Shown one piece after another: positions 37,756-48,900 of a stretch of 64,000 bases of DNA (within the stretch, counting starts at the first letter, position 1; every line of letters starts with the position of its first letter). Under the pieces are notes generated by a model. That model made no database searches and was not told the origin of the DNA. It worked only from the letters and a program-made list of their open reading frames with translations. The DNA comes from Holacanthus passer (lineage: Eukaryota; Chordata; Actinopteri; Pomacanthidae). The translations under genes were made by a program, and so were the position numbers. Location: assembly GCA_025331565.1 (NCBI GenBank), contig JAFREQ010000045.1, positions 1,550,001-1,614,000 of the forward strand. The letters are read 5' to 3'.

Positions 37756-40057
37756 CATGACCAACATGTCACACATTGTTTATTGTCATGTATTTAATTG
37801 CAGTAGCTACAATATTTAACAAAGGTTTTAAGTAGAACACATTCAAAGGCAAGTTTCATTCAACAGATTCACGGGAAGAAAAGTCATTTGACATAAAATA
37901 AGACTGATATGGATGTTTTGTTTTCATGTCTGCACAGTCTAAACATTCATTTTCTTGGTCAGGTCCCTTCTGGAACTGAACTGTGACTGACAAAGGCAAA
38001 ATGCAGAGTTCAGATGGTTGCAGGCTATTAAGACATGCAGCTTAGTAGATCAGATGAGACCAATAGTGGCACTGCTTTGCATTGAAATATTGTCTAAAAG
38101 TAAACCCCTTTAATGGCCACAAGCAAATATGTACACCACAGCCTCTGGTAGGTGAATGTCTGGGACTCCAGAGACGCACACTGATAAGAAGGCTTGACAC
38201 AGAGTAGAGTAAGTAAGTACTGTAAGCAATGACTGTACAGCAGTGTAACTGTTATGAAACCACAACCTTAAAGACCCCAAGAAATAAATGAAGTGGAGTT
38301 AAATGAGTCCGACAAACAAGAGTATACTGCTGAAGACAAATCAGACAATTCACTATAGTTTGTTGCGGTCCAGTTTGGTTTTAGGAAAAATCCACCCAAA
38401 TTGTAGTCTTGTACAGTGCCAAGATTGAGTTCTTGACAAGAAAATCTGGCAGAGCTGAAGGCATTTATTCTATTTTTGTGTTTGTGTGGGCTGCAGTGCA
38501 ATCAATTCCAAAGTTCATGCTGATATTGTCTGAAATAAAAACTGGTGTGGTTGTGATAACAGGAAATGAACGTGTTGAAAGTCAAACATTCTACTCTTCT
38601 ATGGGACATTTTTTCATCACATGCAGCCCAGGGAAATTCATGGGTTAGCACTATTATTGATCATGAAAAACATACATTCTTGAAGATTTTTGGGTTGATT
38701 TTTCCTTTAAAATACCTCTAGACACATTTACAAAACAAATCTGGTGTTGAAAATATCCTCAGATGGTTCTAAAAATAAGTATAGCAGTAATATCTAACAA
38801 TATGAAAATTTTTATCAATTTAATTAAGTTTTAACTCACCAACACCCTTCTTCCCATTTATATAGGACTATGATTTTACTTCACAAGCTCAGTGTGATGT
38901 ATTCCAATTTTTCTTACATGAGCTGCAGCTCTTTCCAAACTAATATTGACTGCAGCAGAGAGCATTATCACCTGAGCCATATGTCCAATATATTGTAAAG
39001 TGGCTGCAGCTCTTAATGGATTTGCCATTACTGGCTATCAAGTCCAGCTTCTAATGATAAGAGATGGGAACTAGCCCGAATCAATGTGCTTTTAAAACTG
39101 CAAAAGTCAGCCTGAATAAGTTAAATTCCAAATTGCTAAGTAGGGTACGATGCCATTTCATTAGGAAATTTTGTCCAAAGTATATTGCCATATCAGGCAC
39201 TTTGCAAGTCTTTGGCTTTCAGAACACTTTCACAGGGAAAACCCTTAAGAGCACTACAGGCTAAAAGAGAGGCATCATCTCATTTCTCGTCTCGACAGGC
39301 ATAACGTGTTTAGCTCTGTTAAAGGAGAAGTAACCTTTAACCCATGAGTGCTGTGAGGTGTGTTAACTTTGCAGGTCATAAAAAGTAAAAAGCAGGCTTG
39401 TGCAAAGCTTCTATTGTTCACAGTTAAACAGAAATAAATAAGTCAACTGAATGAGCATTAACAGTGCATGTTGGACGGAATAATAAATTCCTAAAATGGT
39501 AATAGATTGAAGGTTCTGGCTTGTGAGGGAGGGAGGTTTTAGTAAATTATTTTGTTTACAATTCAAAGTTAATAATTACCAATCAAAGTGGACACTGGAG
39601 TGCAAATGAGGCATAAGAGCAATAAAACGTCCTTCTGAGAACATAGCTGCTGCATTTGTAAGTTAAACATATCCGTTCTGTACAGTGGCATTATGGAAAA
39701 CCTAAGCTGTCAAGATATCTTAAGGCATGATAGCCCTTTTAGGCAGGGAGTTTGTCAATCTTCCACTGCTTTGTGGGATTGCTGAACACAGCCATGATGC
39801 CGCCGGCCCTCCAACCGGAGGTGCCTTCGGTTCCTTTCTCAGTACTGGAGTTTCTTCCATCTCTCTGGGATGATTTACTGACTGCCAAGGCCCAGCTTCC
39901 TTCTGTATTTGTCCCCATTTTGTCCCCAGCTGGGTCAGCTCCCATCGCTCTCCCAGTTCCCGGCCGTGTGCTCCTGCCCGCTGCCCTCTCCCTTTCTCAA
40001 TCCATGGGGTCAAGGCCCGGGCCCTCTGTCTGGGCCAGCCGCTGTCGTGACCCCTCC
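37756..40057 (-). other. nrbp2: NRBP2 3'UTR (predicted)
   Basis: From the TGA at 40058 to the polyadenylation signal near 37.78 kb there is no conserved coding sequence. The first 320 nt (39736-40057) are GC-rich and happen to stay open in another frame; the remainder is AT-rich. The extent is inferred from the signal alone. Confidence 0.5.
37779..37784 (-). terminator. nrbp2: Probable NRBP2 polyadenylation signal (AATAAA)
   Basis: The minus strand reads AATAAA, followed within 30 bases by a GU-rich segment (TGTGTGACATGTTGG). This predicts a 3'UTR of about 2.3 kb. Earlier sites could also be used. Confidence 0.45.
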
Positions 40058-40144
40058 TCACTGTGTGCTCCCGGCGGCGAGCGCTCTGACCCGGTGTCGG
40101 CTGATGGCGTCCTCTAGGAATCCTGCTACCTTCTCACTGTCCTC
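40058..40144 (-). CDS. nrbp2: NRBP2 last coding exon
   Basis: EDSEKVAGFLEDAISRHRVR then ALAAGSTQ and TGA. Acceptor GTGTAG|GA. CpG-rich at its 3' end. Confidence 0.94.
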   Translation of the reverse strand, partial: EDSEKVAGFLEDAISRHRVRALAAGSTQ

Positions 40145-43100
40145 CTACACAGCACGTGAGAGACATTTGTAAAACGAGATATGAAATCCTGATTCTACTT
40201 AATGAGCTAAAAATGCAAAAATCACAGTAAGGACATTTATGCATTGTTGTTTATCAAGAACAAAAAAAAGAGAAGCTTTTATATCTACCTCATTTATGAA
40301 GGCGTAGTGAACAAGTTCACTGGCAAGGTCTTTGGAGGTGTCAGCTGAAATTTTCACATGAAATATTTCAGTTACAAAATTCTGATAAAAACAAACCAGT
40401 TATTTTTTTTAAAGGATTTCTCTATTTCCTTTGTAAACAAATCTCATGAAAATGATGGAGGGACTTGGACTGGGTAGACAATAAGAAAAATATGGAACAA
40501 TACTTACTTGGAAGGATGTCACAGCTAAGTTGCCTATGTAGTTTATCTTCCATCTTCAGAAACAAAGAGAGCTGGGGAAAAATCAAAAAGTCAAATTTAA
40601 ATCAAGTTGGATTTAAGGTTAACCACAAAAACTGACTGAACTTCTAAAATTAATGTTGTACTCCATCAGTACAGAGAAGTTTCTCACACACAATATATTT
40701 GATCATTAAGGAGCCCGACAAAAGAGTTTATACTAAAATGGGCAAAGTACCTGTAATACTATGTGACTCACATGAGTTTTGGTCCCTTCTTCATTTGACT
40801 CCAAATTACAGTGCATCTGAACAACCTACAACACCAACAGATAAAAAACCCTCAAGAATGTAAAATGCACAGAAACAAGAACAATCATAATAATAATGAT
40901 TTCAGCCAGATTGTGTATCTAACATCTGAAAGCCTAACCTTCCTGGATTCTGTCTCCTGGGGTTCAGGAGTCGGCGTCTTGACTGTCTCAACCTGCTCCT
41001 GAGACAAGGAGAGGGCTCGGGGGACGGGGTGAGGCCGAGACGAGGCGAAGTTCATCAGGGGGTAAATTCCATTCCTGAAGGCAGGAAAGGATCAGTCACA
41101 GAGAAATCACTAATACAAAAGAAGTCATAGACCATAGTTCCACTCACTTGACATCCTCCAGAAACTTGTCAAGTTCCAAAGGGGACACATGGGAATATCT
41201 ATAGGACATGAGGAAACACACAGAACAGGACAGTCAGTGTTTTGCCTGACGTGTCACAAGATATTCACCAAAGATATGATGTGTTTGTGTGATTTTACTT
41301 GAGCTGCACTCCCTGTCTGTCATCGTGTTTAATCTCCGCCATGACAGCATTGGGGTCAAAGGACTTGGTTTTTTCCTCCACACAGTTTTCTGGAAGCAAG
41401 TCTGTAGATGCAAGAAAAGTTTGGACGTTAGTTAACTGATTTGATACAGTAAAATTTTCTATTTTTGTTTTCAATATGTGTTCAGAATTACAACAGAAAG
41501 CTAGCAAACATATTGAATAATGCATGATAAATGACACTGGCTGCTGAATTAAATTAAGAATTCTGAAACAGAAACATACTTTTGGTTCAGTTTAAAAACC
41601 ACTTGACAAACACTCAGAACTCAGAAAATCTGCTGCACGTAGGAACAAGTAAATATCATCATGGGATTGAGAGAGGAGACTTTGATGCGGCAAACTCGGC
41701 GTGTGGAGGTGAGAAACTCACACTGGTTGTTGATGAGGCAGTGGGCGGCGAGCAGTTTGAGGGAGTGGACCTCAAACAAGACTCGGTGGAACAGAAGGTC
41801 GTGAGCCGTAGGACGGAGCTTGGCTTCATGACGCAAACAAGACTGGGTGAACTCCTGCAGAAAGCACCACGACACTGAGTTCAACGCATAACTACACGAC
41901 TGTACAGTATGACCCAATTTACTGAGCATCACTCTGAGTTCTGGAGAATTTGATTCCTGGCACATCTCACTGAAACATTCACTGTGGACAAAATCTCTGC
42001 ATGTGGTATGAAATACACTTGTAGAAGCAGGGTGGTGTCTGTAGGTGGGTGTTAATAGTGTGGTACAGTTTGTCTTTATCTCCATGTTTCCTTGGTTGCA
42101 CTGCTGTATATTTAGGACGTGAAGTATTTTTGAGACTCACTCTCATGAGAGGGTCTTCCAGAGATTGACCTGCATTGACGATGGCCTCCTTGGACACAGC
42201 AGTATCTCCATTGGCCTGGATCTCCAGTACTGCCATCTATGGGTGCAAATAATCTGTCAACACGATCACACATAAACCCACACAGAGAGGGGAATCTGGC
42301 AGATCTATTTCTCTCACCTCTAGAGCGCAGATGCCAAAGGAGAAAATGTCTATGGCATAACCATCCTCGCCAGCTGGAAACAGAAAAGGAGGAGCAACAG
42401 ATGAGGAAGGTGAGACACATGTACATAACTTTAAGGAGAACTTAGGCCAAAATGAAAACACAGTCATTTAGTCTTAGTTAGCTTGTGCATTTTTGACTGA
42501 GTCTTTTAACAAACACAGAATTAACCTGTCTTTCTTTTCACAGCTCTAAAAGCTGCACAAAGCATCCCGTTAAATGTCTCCTAACAATTCATGTGGAATA
42601 ATAGGAATGTTTTGTGGCTGATCGATTTCAATGTGGCTCCAATAATGCTGACATTTGCAGTATTTCGTTATCTTCTACAATAACAGTCATGAGGTCACAA
42701 ACTCCACAGATTCTACACTCAACAAAACATTTGGTTTTTGCTCCATAAAGATCCTGTTAACACTGATGTTGTGGAGAAAAGGATAACATGGAACTACAGG
42801 TGCTAACTTACTGTCTGTTTAATGGTTTTACCAACTTCAGCTAAGTTTAAAGTCACATTAGACTGAATTTTTACTTTGGGGTGAATCATACAGTTAAGAG
42901 TGAACCAAAGTAGATTTGATAGAAATCAAGCTGCAGAAAGTTGCACACTCCATCACACCTACCTCCATATTCTGGAGCAAAAAAATGAAGATTCCTCTGC
43001 TCATCACGATGTTGCCTCCCTTTCCCATGGACACTGGCATCTGGAAACACTGGCGAGGGAAGACACAAAAAACATGGATAGATTAGCGGGAATAAACTGA

Positions 43101-45628
43101 TGGATAGATATGACACCAATGAAAACATACTACTACAAAATTATCTATTTCTTACCATTAACAAATAGCCGATGCCAAACTGTGGAGAGAAAATTAAGCA
43201 TAATTGAGATATTTATTCTGTTTAATAAAGATTCATTTAGTGAATCCAGAAATCCACAGTCTGCACAATCCACAATATAGCTACGTTCACACTGCAGGCC
43301 TCAGTGCTCGATTCAGATTTATTGCTCAGATCAGATTTTTATTTTTAAAATGTGGCCAAATATCAGAATCCAGTGTGAACTGGTCACGGTCCAGAACTGA
43401 CCCGCATGTGCAAAACAACAATAACATGTCAAACAACTTCACACACTGTCATAGGGAAGTAAACATGGAGGACAGTGAAGTCAGCGTTAATTCCAATATG
43501 ACTGTTTGGACTGAGGTGCATTGCATCGCAAAAAAATCAACCTGTATCTGATTTAGGACACAAGAAAAGATTAGATTCCATGTGATCCATGCTGTTCACA
43601 CTGTCATGAAACAACAAACTAGATTTGGACCTCTTGTGCTTGCAGTGTGAACATAGCCTAAGTGTGGCCAATACTGGTTGTAGTAACACAAAAAGCCCTG
43701 CTGGGAGCAGACCTGAGCCGATCTTGATGAGGCCGTTGTGCTGAATGAAGATGGTGTCACAGGTCAGGTTTCCGTGGATTATCGGTGGGTCGCAAGAGTG
43801 CAGATAACTGCCAGCAAACAGCAAAACATCTGGTTAACGTGACGGCTTTGATAACAGAAATCTCTCATGATAAAATCCTGGGGAAGAAACCAGTCAGTAC
43901 CTGAGGGCAGAGAGAATCTGGGTGCACCATCTCTTCCAGGCCTAAAATATAGTGTAACAGAGCAACGTGAATTCTCTGAAGTCACAAGTTGGCTCCTTAT
44001 GAGGGCATATGGAAATTTATTCTGCACTGTAATACACCACAACACATCATTTCTCCCTCATTCTCAGGAGTATATGTGAAGAACAGTAAATATGAGACTT
44101 TCTTTTGCAAGTCCTGCTTTTGCATTATTGAATGAAAAGCAGATGTAGAAGAGAGAAAAGAAAAAAGAGAGAGGATGAGATGTAGAGTATGTCTGAGCAG
44201 ACTAAGCCACCAGGGAGTCCTGTTACATAATCTATAATCCTGTGGAAAATATGGATCTGAATAGTGATTGGATTGCAGTACTCCATGCCACCACAGGACA
44301 TACAGACACCAGTACAGTATGTGACCAACACTGACCTTCACATTCATGGTCTTGTGGTTCTTCTTAGTTTTCTTCAGAAATTGCTTAAGGCTGCCCGACG
44401 ACATGTACTCTGTGATGAATATAACCTGTGGGCCGCAGGTGGAGGAGGGAGGGCCGTTAATTCACAAGTGAAATAGGGAGGAAGAGACGCCAGACAGGAT
44501 TAAAAAGAAATCGTACCCTCGCTTGACTCTCCTTCATGTCCAGCCAGTACTTGTGGAACTTGACAATGTTGGGGTGTTCGACCTGCATCAGGTTCTCAAA
44601 CATCTCCTTGATCTTGTCCTAAAACACATACAGCAGTGGTGGTTCACATCTTCACATTACATCATGGACCAATTACGGCCCTTCAATCCTTTGGTCGTTA
44701 CCAATAAACCTAAAAGTTTTTATTAGTTATTATCATTGTACATGATCAGGAAATTAATCAGCAACATTTTTGGTAATCGATTGATACTTGTTTCTTAGTC
44801 TTCAGGTTAACTAACTGAATACCTTTGAGTTTTACCATCTTAGTCAGACAAAATAACTTTAATGTGTCAGCGTAGAGAAATTTTATATTACATACACAAA
44901 TAATGAAACCAATAATTAAAGACCTCCAACTCAAGGTCCTGGTTCTGTTAGAAAAACATTACACATTACTTTGTGGTTCTGTATTTAAAATTTATACAAA
45001 GAGGTACACAAATGCTGGAGTGAATGTGGTTACAAAAAAAGGTAGAACATTTTCAGATTTAATTTTAATACTTTCAGATTCTCATATTGGCAAGAAATTC
45101 CTAAACAGATCATGAAAAAACTAGGATAGAAAATGATTGCTCTTTTATTTCATTATACCTTGATAAAATTTGCAACGAGCTTAGAGTGAACAGGATGAAA
45201 ATCTCATTAAAATACTTTTGGCTGCTTAGAAGAAGGCCATCACAGAAATCGCTGCAGGCAAACCCTCCAAACAAAGTTATATAAAATTTATAAAGAAGCT
45301 GACCTTTATCTTAAGACAAAGATATGAGCATTCTGTATAATACAGGAAACCAATTTCAACACACCAATTTAGCTTGAAAATAGAAATAAAAATACAAATA
45401 TGATTAGTTGAAGCCCTAACTCATGAATTCTAGTCGCTTTAAAACCACCATTTAATTAAATAACAGTAAATACAGCCTGTCTTGTAGGAATAAGAGCCAC
45501 AATACCTCCTGTGCTTTAAAGACCTTCTTGTCAGAGAAGAGCACCTCGTTCCAGACCACCTCCACACCCTCCTCTGTGTCCATGGCCAGAGAGGCGCTTT
45601 CCACACCTGGGACATTACCTTGGCTCAC
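40058..45628 (-). CDS. nrbp2: NRBP2 (nuclear receptor-binding protein 2), first coding exon not found
   Basis: NRBP2 is a cytoplasmic pseudokinase adaptor related to NRBP1. Seventeen exons join in phase (complement): 45506-45628, 44517-44618, 44336-44425, 43901-43941, 43713-43807, 43156-43179, 42963-43049, 42318-42373, 42141-42236, 41722-41854, 41299-41401, 41148-41198, 40939-41074, 40772-40825, 40508-40571, 40289-40344, 40058-40144. They give 465 residues from VSQGNVPGVE to AAGSTQ. The kinase fold shows VIFITEYMSSGSLKQFL (hinge), IIHGNLTCDTIFI where an active kinase has HRDLKxxN, and KIGS where DFG is expected, so catalytic residues are missing, as is normal for the family. Human NRBP2 is about 500 residues, so an N-terminal acidic segment (family pattern EDESDILEESPCGRWQKR) is absent. 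It must lie on an exon further right or outside the window. NRBP2 fits better than NRBP1 because of SVWHRLFVN and the PUF60 neighbour. Confidence 0.95.
40289..40344 (-). CDS. nrbp2: NRBP2 coding exon 17
   Basis: TDTSKDLASELVHYAFINE. Acceptor TTTCAG|CT, donor GAG|GTAGAT. Confidence 0.93.
40508..40571 (-). CDS. nrbp2: NRBP2 coding exon 16
   Basis: LSLFLKMEDKLHRQLSCDIL then P plus one base. Acceptor CCCCAG|CT, donor A|GTAAGT. Confidence 0.94.
40772..40825 (-). CDS. nrbp2: NRBP2 coding exon 15 (54 nt)
   Basis: VVQMHCNLESNEEGTKTH. Acceptor TTGTAG|GT, donor CAT|GTGAGT, phase 0 on both sides. Confidence 0.93.
40939..41074 (-). CDS. nrbp2: NRBP2 coding exon 14
   Basis: KNGIYPLMNFASSRPHPVPR, ALSLSQEQVETVKTPTPEPQ, ETESRK. 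A proline-rich linker after the pseudokinase domain. Acceptor TTCAG|GA, donor AAG|GTTAGG. Confidence 0.95.
41148..41198 (-). CDS. nrbp2: NRBP2 coding exon 13 (51 nt)
   Basis: KYSHVSPLELDKFLEDV plus two bases. Acceptor TATAG|AT, donor AA|GTGAGT. Its length is a multiple of three. Confidence 0.93.
41299..41401 (-). CDS. nrbp2: NRBP2 coding exon 12
   Basis: YLLPENCVEEKTKSFDPNAV through DDRQGVQL plus two bases. Acceptor CTACAG|AC, donor AA|GTAAAA. Confidence 0.93.
41722..41854 (-). CDS. nrbp2: NRBP2 coding exon 11 (end of pseudokinase domain)
   Basis: EFTQSCLRHEAKLRPTAHDL then LFHRVLFEVHSLKLLAAHC and INNQ. RPTAHDLLFH is the usual kinase-domain end. Acceptor TGCAG|GA, donor T|GTGAGT. Confidence 0.95.
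42141..42236 (-). CDS. nrbp2: NRBP2 coding exon 10
   Basis: MAVLEIQANGDTAVSKEAIV through DPLMR, 32 codons, phase 0. Acceptor CATAG|AT, donor AGA|GTGAGT. Confidence 0.95.
42318..42373 (-). CDS. nrbp2: NRBP2 coding exon 9
   Basis: AGEDGYAIDIFSFGICALE, which contains the kinase F-helix D-x-F-S-F-G pattern. Acceptor TTCCAG|CT, donor GAG|GTGAGA. Confidence 0.95.
42963..43049 (-). CDS. nrbp2: NRBP2 coding exon 8
   Basis: VFPDASVHGKGRQHRDEQ through LHFFAPEYG plus one base. APEYG corresponds to the kinase APE motif. Acceptor GCCAG|TG, donor G|GTAGGT. Confidence 0.94.
43156..43179 (-). CDS. nrbp2: NRBP2 24-nt microexon
   Basis: Encodes WHRLFVN and completes the codon for V. Acceptor CTCCACAG|TT, donor AATG|GTAAGA. 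Exactly 24 nt, so inclusion or skipping keeps the frame (S-V-F-P either way). It matches the SVWHR segment that I know from NRBP2 and that NRBP1 lacks. Confidence 0.88.
43280..43657. mobile_element. hAT-like MITE in NRBP2 intron
   Basis: The left end 'gctacgttcacactgcagg' and the right end 'gcagtgtgaacatagc' are inverted repeats of each other with few mismatches. Next to the left end lies 'gattcagatttattgctcag', typical of a fish MITE family. About 378 bp, no coding sequence. It fills about 70% of the intron (43180-43712) between the microexon and the preceding exon. No clear 8-bp target duplication is visible. Confidence 0.75.
43713..43807 (-). CDS. nrbp2: NRBP2 coding exon 6 (pseudo-catalytic loop)
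   Basis: SYLHSCDPPIIHGNLTCDTI through GLIKIGS. HGN replaces the HRD triad and KIGS stands in the DFG position. The donor TCAG|GTCTGC is weak from +3 onward. Confidence 0.93.
43901..43941 (-). CDS. nrbp2: NRBP2 coding exon 5 (41 nt)
   Basis: AWKRWCTQILSAL plus two bases of Ser. Acceptor TTTTAG|GC, donor CAG|GTACTG. It is short but phase-consistent on both sides. Confidence 0.94.
44336..44425 (-). CDS. nrbp2: NRBP2 coding exon 4 (hinge)
   Basis: VIFITEYMSSGSLKQFLKKT through KTMNVK, 30 codons, phase 0. Donor AAG|GTCAGT. Confidence 0.96.
44517..44618 (-). CDS. nrbp2: NRBP2 coding exon 3
   Basis: DKIKEMFENLMQVEHPNIVK through DMKESQAR, 34 codons, phase 0. It is the pseudokinase N-lobe. The acceptor is TTTTAG|GA and the donor AGG|GTACGA. 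Confidence 0.95.
44745..44800 (+). repeat. Fragment of 'gattaatcg' teleost repeat
   Basis: 'ggaaattaatcagcaacatt' and 'ggtaatcgattgatac' match the closing part of the repeat seen at 52895-53215. A related 'tgattagttgaagccc' lies at about 45401. Confidence 0.45.
45506..45628 (-). CDS. nrbp2: NRBP2 coding exon (first found, probably exon 2)
   Basis: VSQGNVPGVESASLAMDTEE through VFKAQE, 41 codons. Acceptor CTGCAG|GT, donor GAG|GTATTG. This is the N-terminal edge of the pseudokinase domain. An upstream exon ending in phase 0 is required. Confidence 0.94.
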
Positions 45629-45703
45629 CTGCAGGGGGCACACAGAAACACATACGGGACTTACAAACTGCAACATCAGAAGTACTCAATTACATGTTTG
45701 TGT

Positions 45704-45910
45704 CTAATATTCACTCTCTGCTTTTGGTCTCCACCCACTCCTGAGGGACATGACTGGCTCTTTATCTGCTGTGTTCACCAGCCAGTCGCTAACTTTGTTG
45801 GCTGTTTGGTAACAATTCCAAGAGAGCGGCAAGAGTGAACCAACACAGTAAAGTTCCGAGTGCAGAACCAAAACAATTAGCTGAAAGATTGTAGTGCAGA
45901 GTTGGGTGAT
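45704..45910 (+). repeat. Dispersed repeat, copy A
   Basis: Shares ordered words with 55570-55830: 'cactctc', 'ctccacc', 'ctcctgaggga', 'ggctct', 'taactttg', 'gctgttt', and a 24-base tail ('accaaaacaattagctgaaa' onward at 45867) that differs by two bases. It resembles a fish repeat containing 'ggtctccaccaactcctgag'. Confidence 0.6.
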
Positions 45911-48900
45911 ATTGTATGTGGATTCATGAATACGACCAATCACTTTTATATGGCTGGATCCATTTGATCCATTAATAATACACAAAAAATCAAAGGCATG
46001 TTTTAATTCTGCAGCTCAAATACAGAAACAATGGTAATACAGTTTCTTATCAAAGTATAATTGAGGTGCCAAGATACAGTGCAAGGATCCAAATCGTAGT
46101 TCAGGTACATATAAGCAACCTGGTGACCCCTGATGACTCACAGTTAGTGAAACTCTACTGTAAAAACAAACCAGCAGAACATTACCAGACCACTTCCGAA
46201 GTGATTAAACATCTCCCCTGCTGTGTGATTTCTGCTAAAAGCTCAATATAATTCATAATCCATTCACAGAGATGTGATAATAGCAGCTCTGAGGCTGTGC
46301 AACATGACCAAAATCTCATACCCTGATATAGGTCATTTCATATCCACAGAACAAAACATATAACATTTCTGTAATTTCAATAAATAAATAGTTCATATAA
46401 AATGACCACACACTTTTCAACTATAGTTTCAAGCAAAATAAATATAGGCTATATTTTATAGGTTAATGGTGCTAAAGTCTTTTGTGGAAAGTGATTAAGC
46501 ATCAATAAAGCATAATACAAAACAATAGACATTTCCTTATATTGCACAGCCAGAGGCTGCTGCATTAATACAAGTTTGAATCTCCTGTCTATGAGGCATA
46601 ATTTCTATTTAACTGCCATCAAATTCAGTTTTCCTTCCATTAGTGTATGAGAAAGCACCAGTGCGAATAGATGGAAGATAATTCCCTGTACTGAGGTTAT
46701 GTCAAACGCTGCCAAGCCCTGAAGAGTAAAGAGGGCCGATAGGATGAGCAGCAGCCTGTGTGAAGAGCGAAGAGATGGATTAGCAGGAGACAGAGAGGGA
46801 GAAGCGAGGGGATTGTGGATGAGGGATTTAGAGAGATGAGACCCGGGACACAAGATGGAGGAGGTGGCACCGGAGCTCCGAGGACTACAAAGAAAAGAAG
46901 GAAGCGGAGTGAAGTGGGGTGAAGAGGCAGCGGCTGGGTCTATAATCTGGCAGACAGCTCCGGGGCTCCATCAGCGTTTATGCAACAGCGGCAAAGAGCT
47001 AAAGACCGCTCATCACAGGATATTGCTGCCTCAGCTGGGTTGACCTGACGTAGCCTCCTGGTACTTTTCTGCAGCAGAAGTGGTGGTGCAACGGGTTAGG
47101 TTAAAAGTTCAACGCTAATAAGTGTTAACCATGACGCATGACCCTCAACTCCCACTAATCCTGCATCTTGTGAAATATTTGGAGAATTGGTGTCATTTCC
47201 AGAGGACGGCAGTTTTCAACACTCGCCCCAGGATTTAAGATTTTGCTATGTCAGTGTTTTTCCACACATAACTAGACTTAGGTTTGCAACAAGAAATCTT
47301 TACCAGCTCCCTGACCTCTGACCTCTTAATCACAAGGATCAATTAAGTATTAGCTCTACAGTTATAGAACATAGAATCATTGATCTTGGTATTGATGTCC
47401 CAAACTGAAAACTATAAATCAGTGGTTCCTTCACCCCAGGATGCCACAACACATTTGCTGCCAGGCCACAAGGAAATGATGCAACAAGCAAATCTGAATT
47501 ATAAAACTTTATGGGCTGTGTTTGCTGTGATTACCTTGAACTTGTGTGAACTAATTTGTAACTGAAGTAGGTCATGAGTGCACAAGGTAAGTAGTCCACC
47601 TTTCAGCAATCTGTACAAAGATATCTGTACTTTTTAAAATTTTGTAAGAAATCACACTGAAATACTGCCAAAATAAAAATAAATTTTGATTAGTTTAGAT
47701 TTTATTCCTGCTTCTTGAACTGTACATATGCTGCTGAAGTTCAGCTGGCGATGCTGGGTTATGTTATCATGTCCACAAACAAAGGAAGGCAGCGTTCATG
47801 CTAAACTCGAGGACACTTTACGTGACTCAGTCAGCTACTCTTTCCAGACAGTCTTTGACCATGAGTCAGTCAGTTCAGTTGTTCTGAGTCCTTTTTATCA
47901 ATATTTAATCAACTGCCTGTTGACCTTAACACCTTGACCTCAGCAAATAAAAGTGCGAACAGTGTTGGTGAGTGTCACTGGTGTCAGACAGAGAGATCTG
48001 AGGGATCTGGGTTCTTTATGTGACCATCAAATCATCAGAAAATTAATGTGCATATTGATTAAACCCTTCAGAGTACATCATAGCAAGTGGATAAAACATT
48101 CAAAGAGCTTTTTTCACATTTGGGATTTTGCAGTCTTCTTTGTTACTGTTTTTGCAGGTGCATTGCTGTGCGTCTTCCCATCCACGTATGTCCCCGAGCA
48201 AAATGGGGACCCTTCATAAAAGCTTTGCTCCATTGTGCTTCCGGTGGTCAACAAGATTACAGGGTACCTTTAAATGACTGGAGGGCAGCAAAAACAAGAC
48301 AGGGGTGTCAAGTTGCTCTTAAATCTGCTCTTAAAATAAAGGGGTCTGCACAATATAAGCAGCATGTGACTTAAAGTACACAGACTTAAATACATGCAAT
48401 AAATCTGAATCAGCCAGTTGGAAATTACATTCACGACATTTTCAATAACATTTTCATCTCCATTTGTTCCCTCTGCTCTAACATGAGCCTGTATCCTCAT
48501 CTTTCGCAGAAGATGCATGCAATCAGAAGAACATTTAGAAAATAAGCAAAGCACAGCTGACACTCCTCTATCTCTTATGTCTGTGGTCTTAAAATGTCAG
48601 TCGGTCGTCTGTGATTAACAGCTGAGAACTGACAGATGACGAGGAAAGTGACTGAGCGACTATTATTTGCGCTTCTCTCTCTGCACCTAAATTACTGCTT
48701 ATTACAGCTAAATGCTAACCATTGACAGCTCCCACAGGGCTCCGCTTGTACCACGCTTCATGACATCATCACCAGAGATTCGCCGCTGAATGGAGTCAAA
48801 AAACGTCTTTCTGTATCCGGCTCAACAGGAGGAGGTCTGTCAGCCGAACCAAATGAGCAGAGGACAAACAGCAATCAGGCCGACCACAAAAGCTGCTATA

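Noticed and set aside
39752..40117. 121-codon + strand frame opposite the last NRBP2 exon
   Set aside because: It is a shadow of the GC-rich coding exon and 3'UTR start on the other strand.
46855..47043. 62-codon + strand frame (MEEVAPELRG...) in a purine-rich patch
   Set aside because: Low-complexity composition explains the open frame. No homologue recognised.
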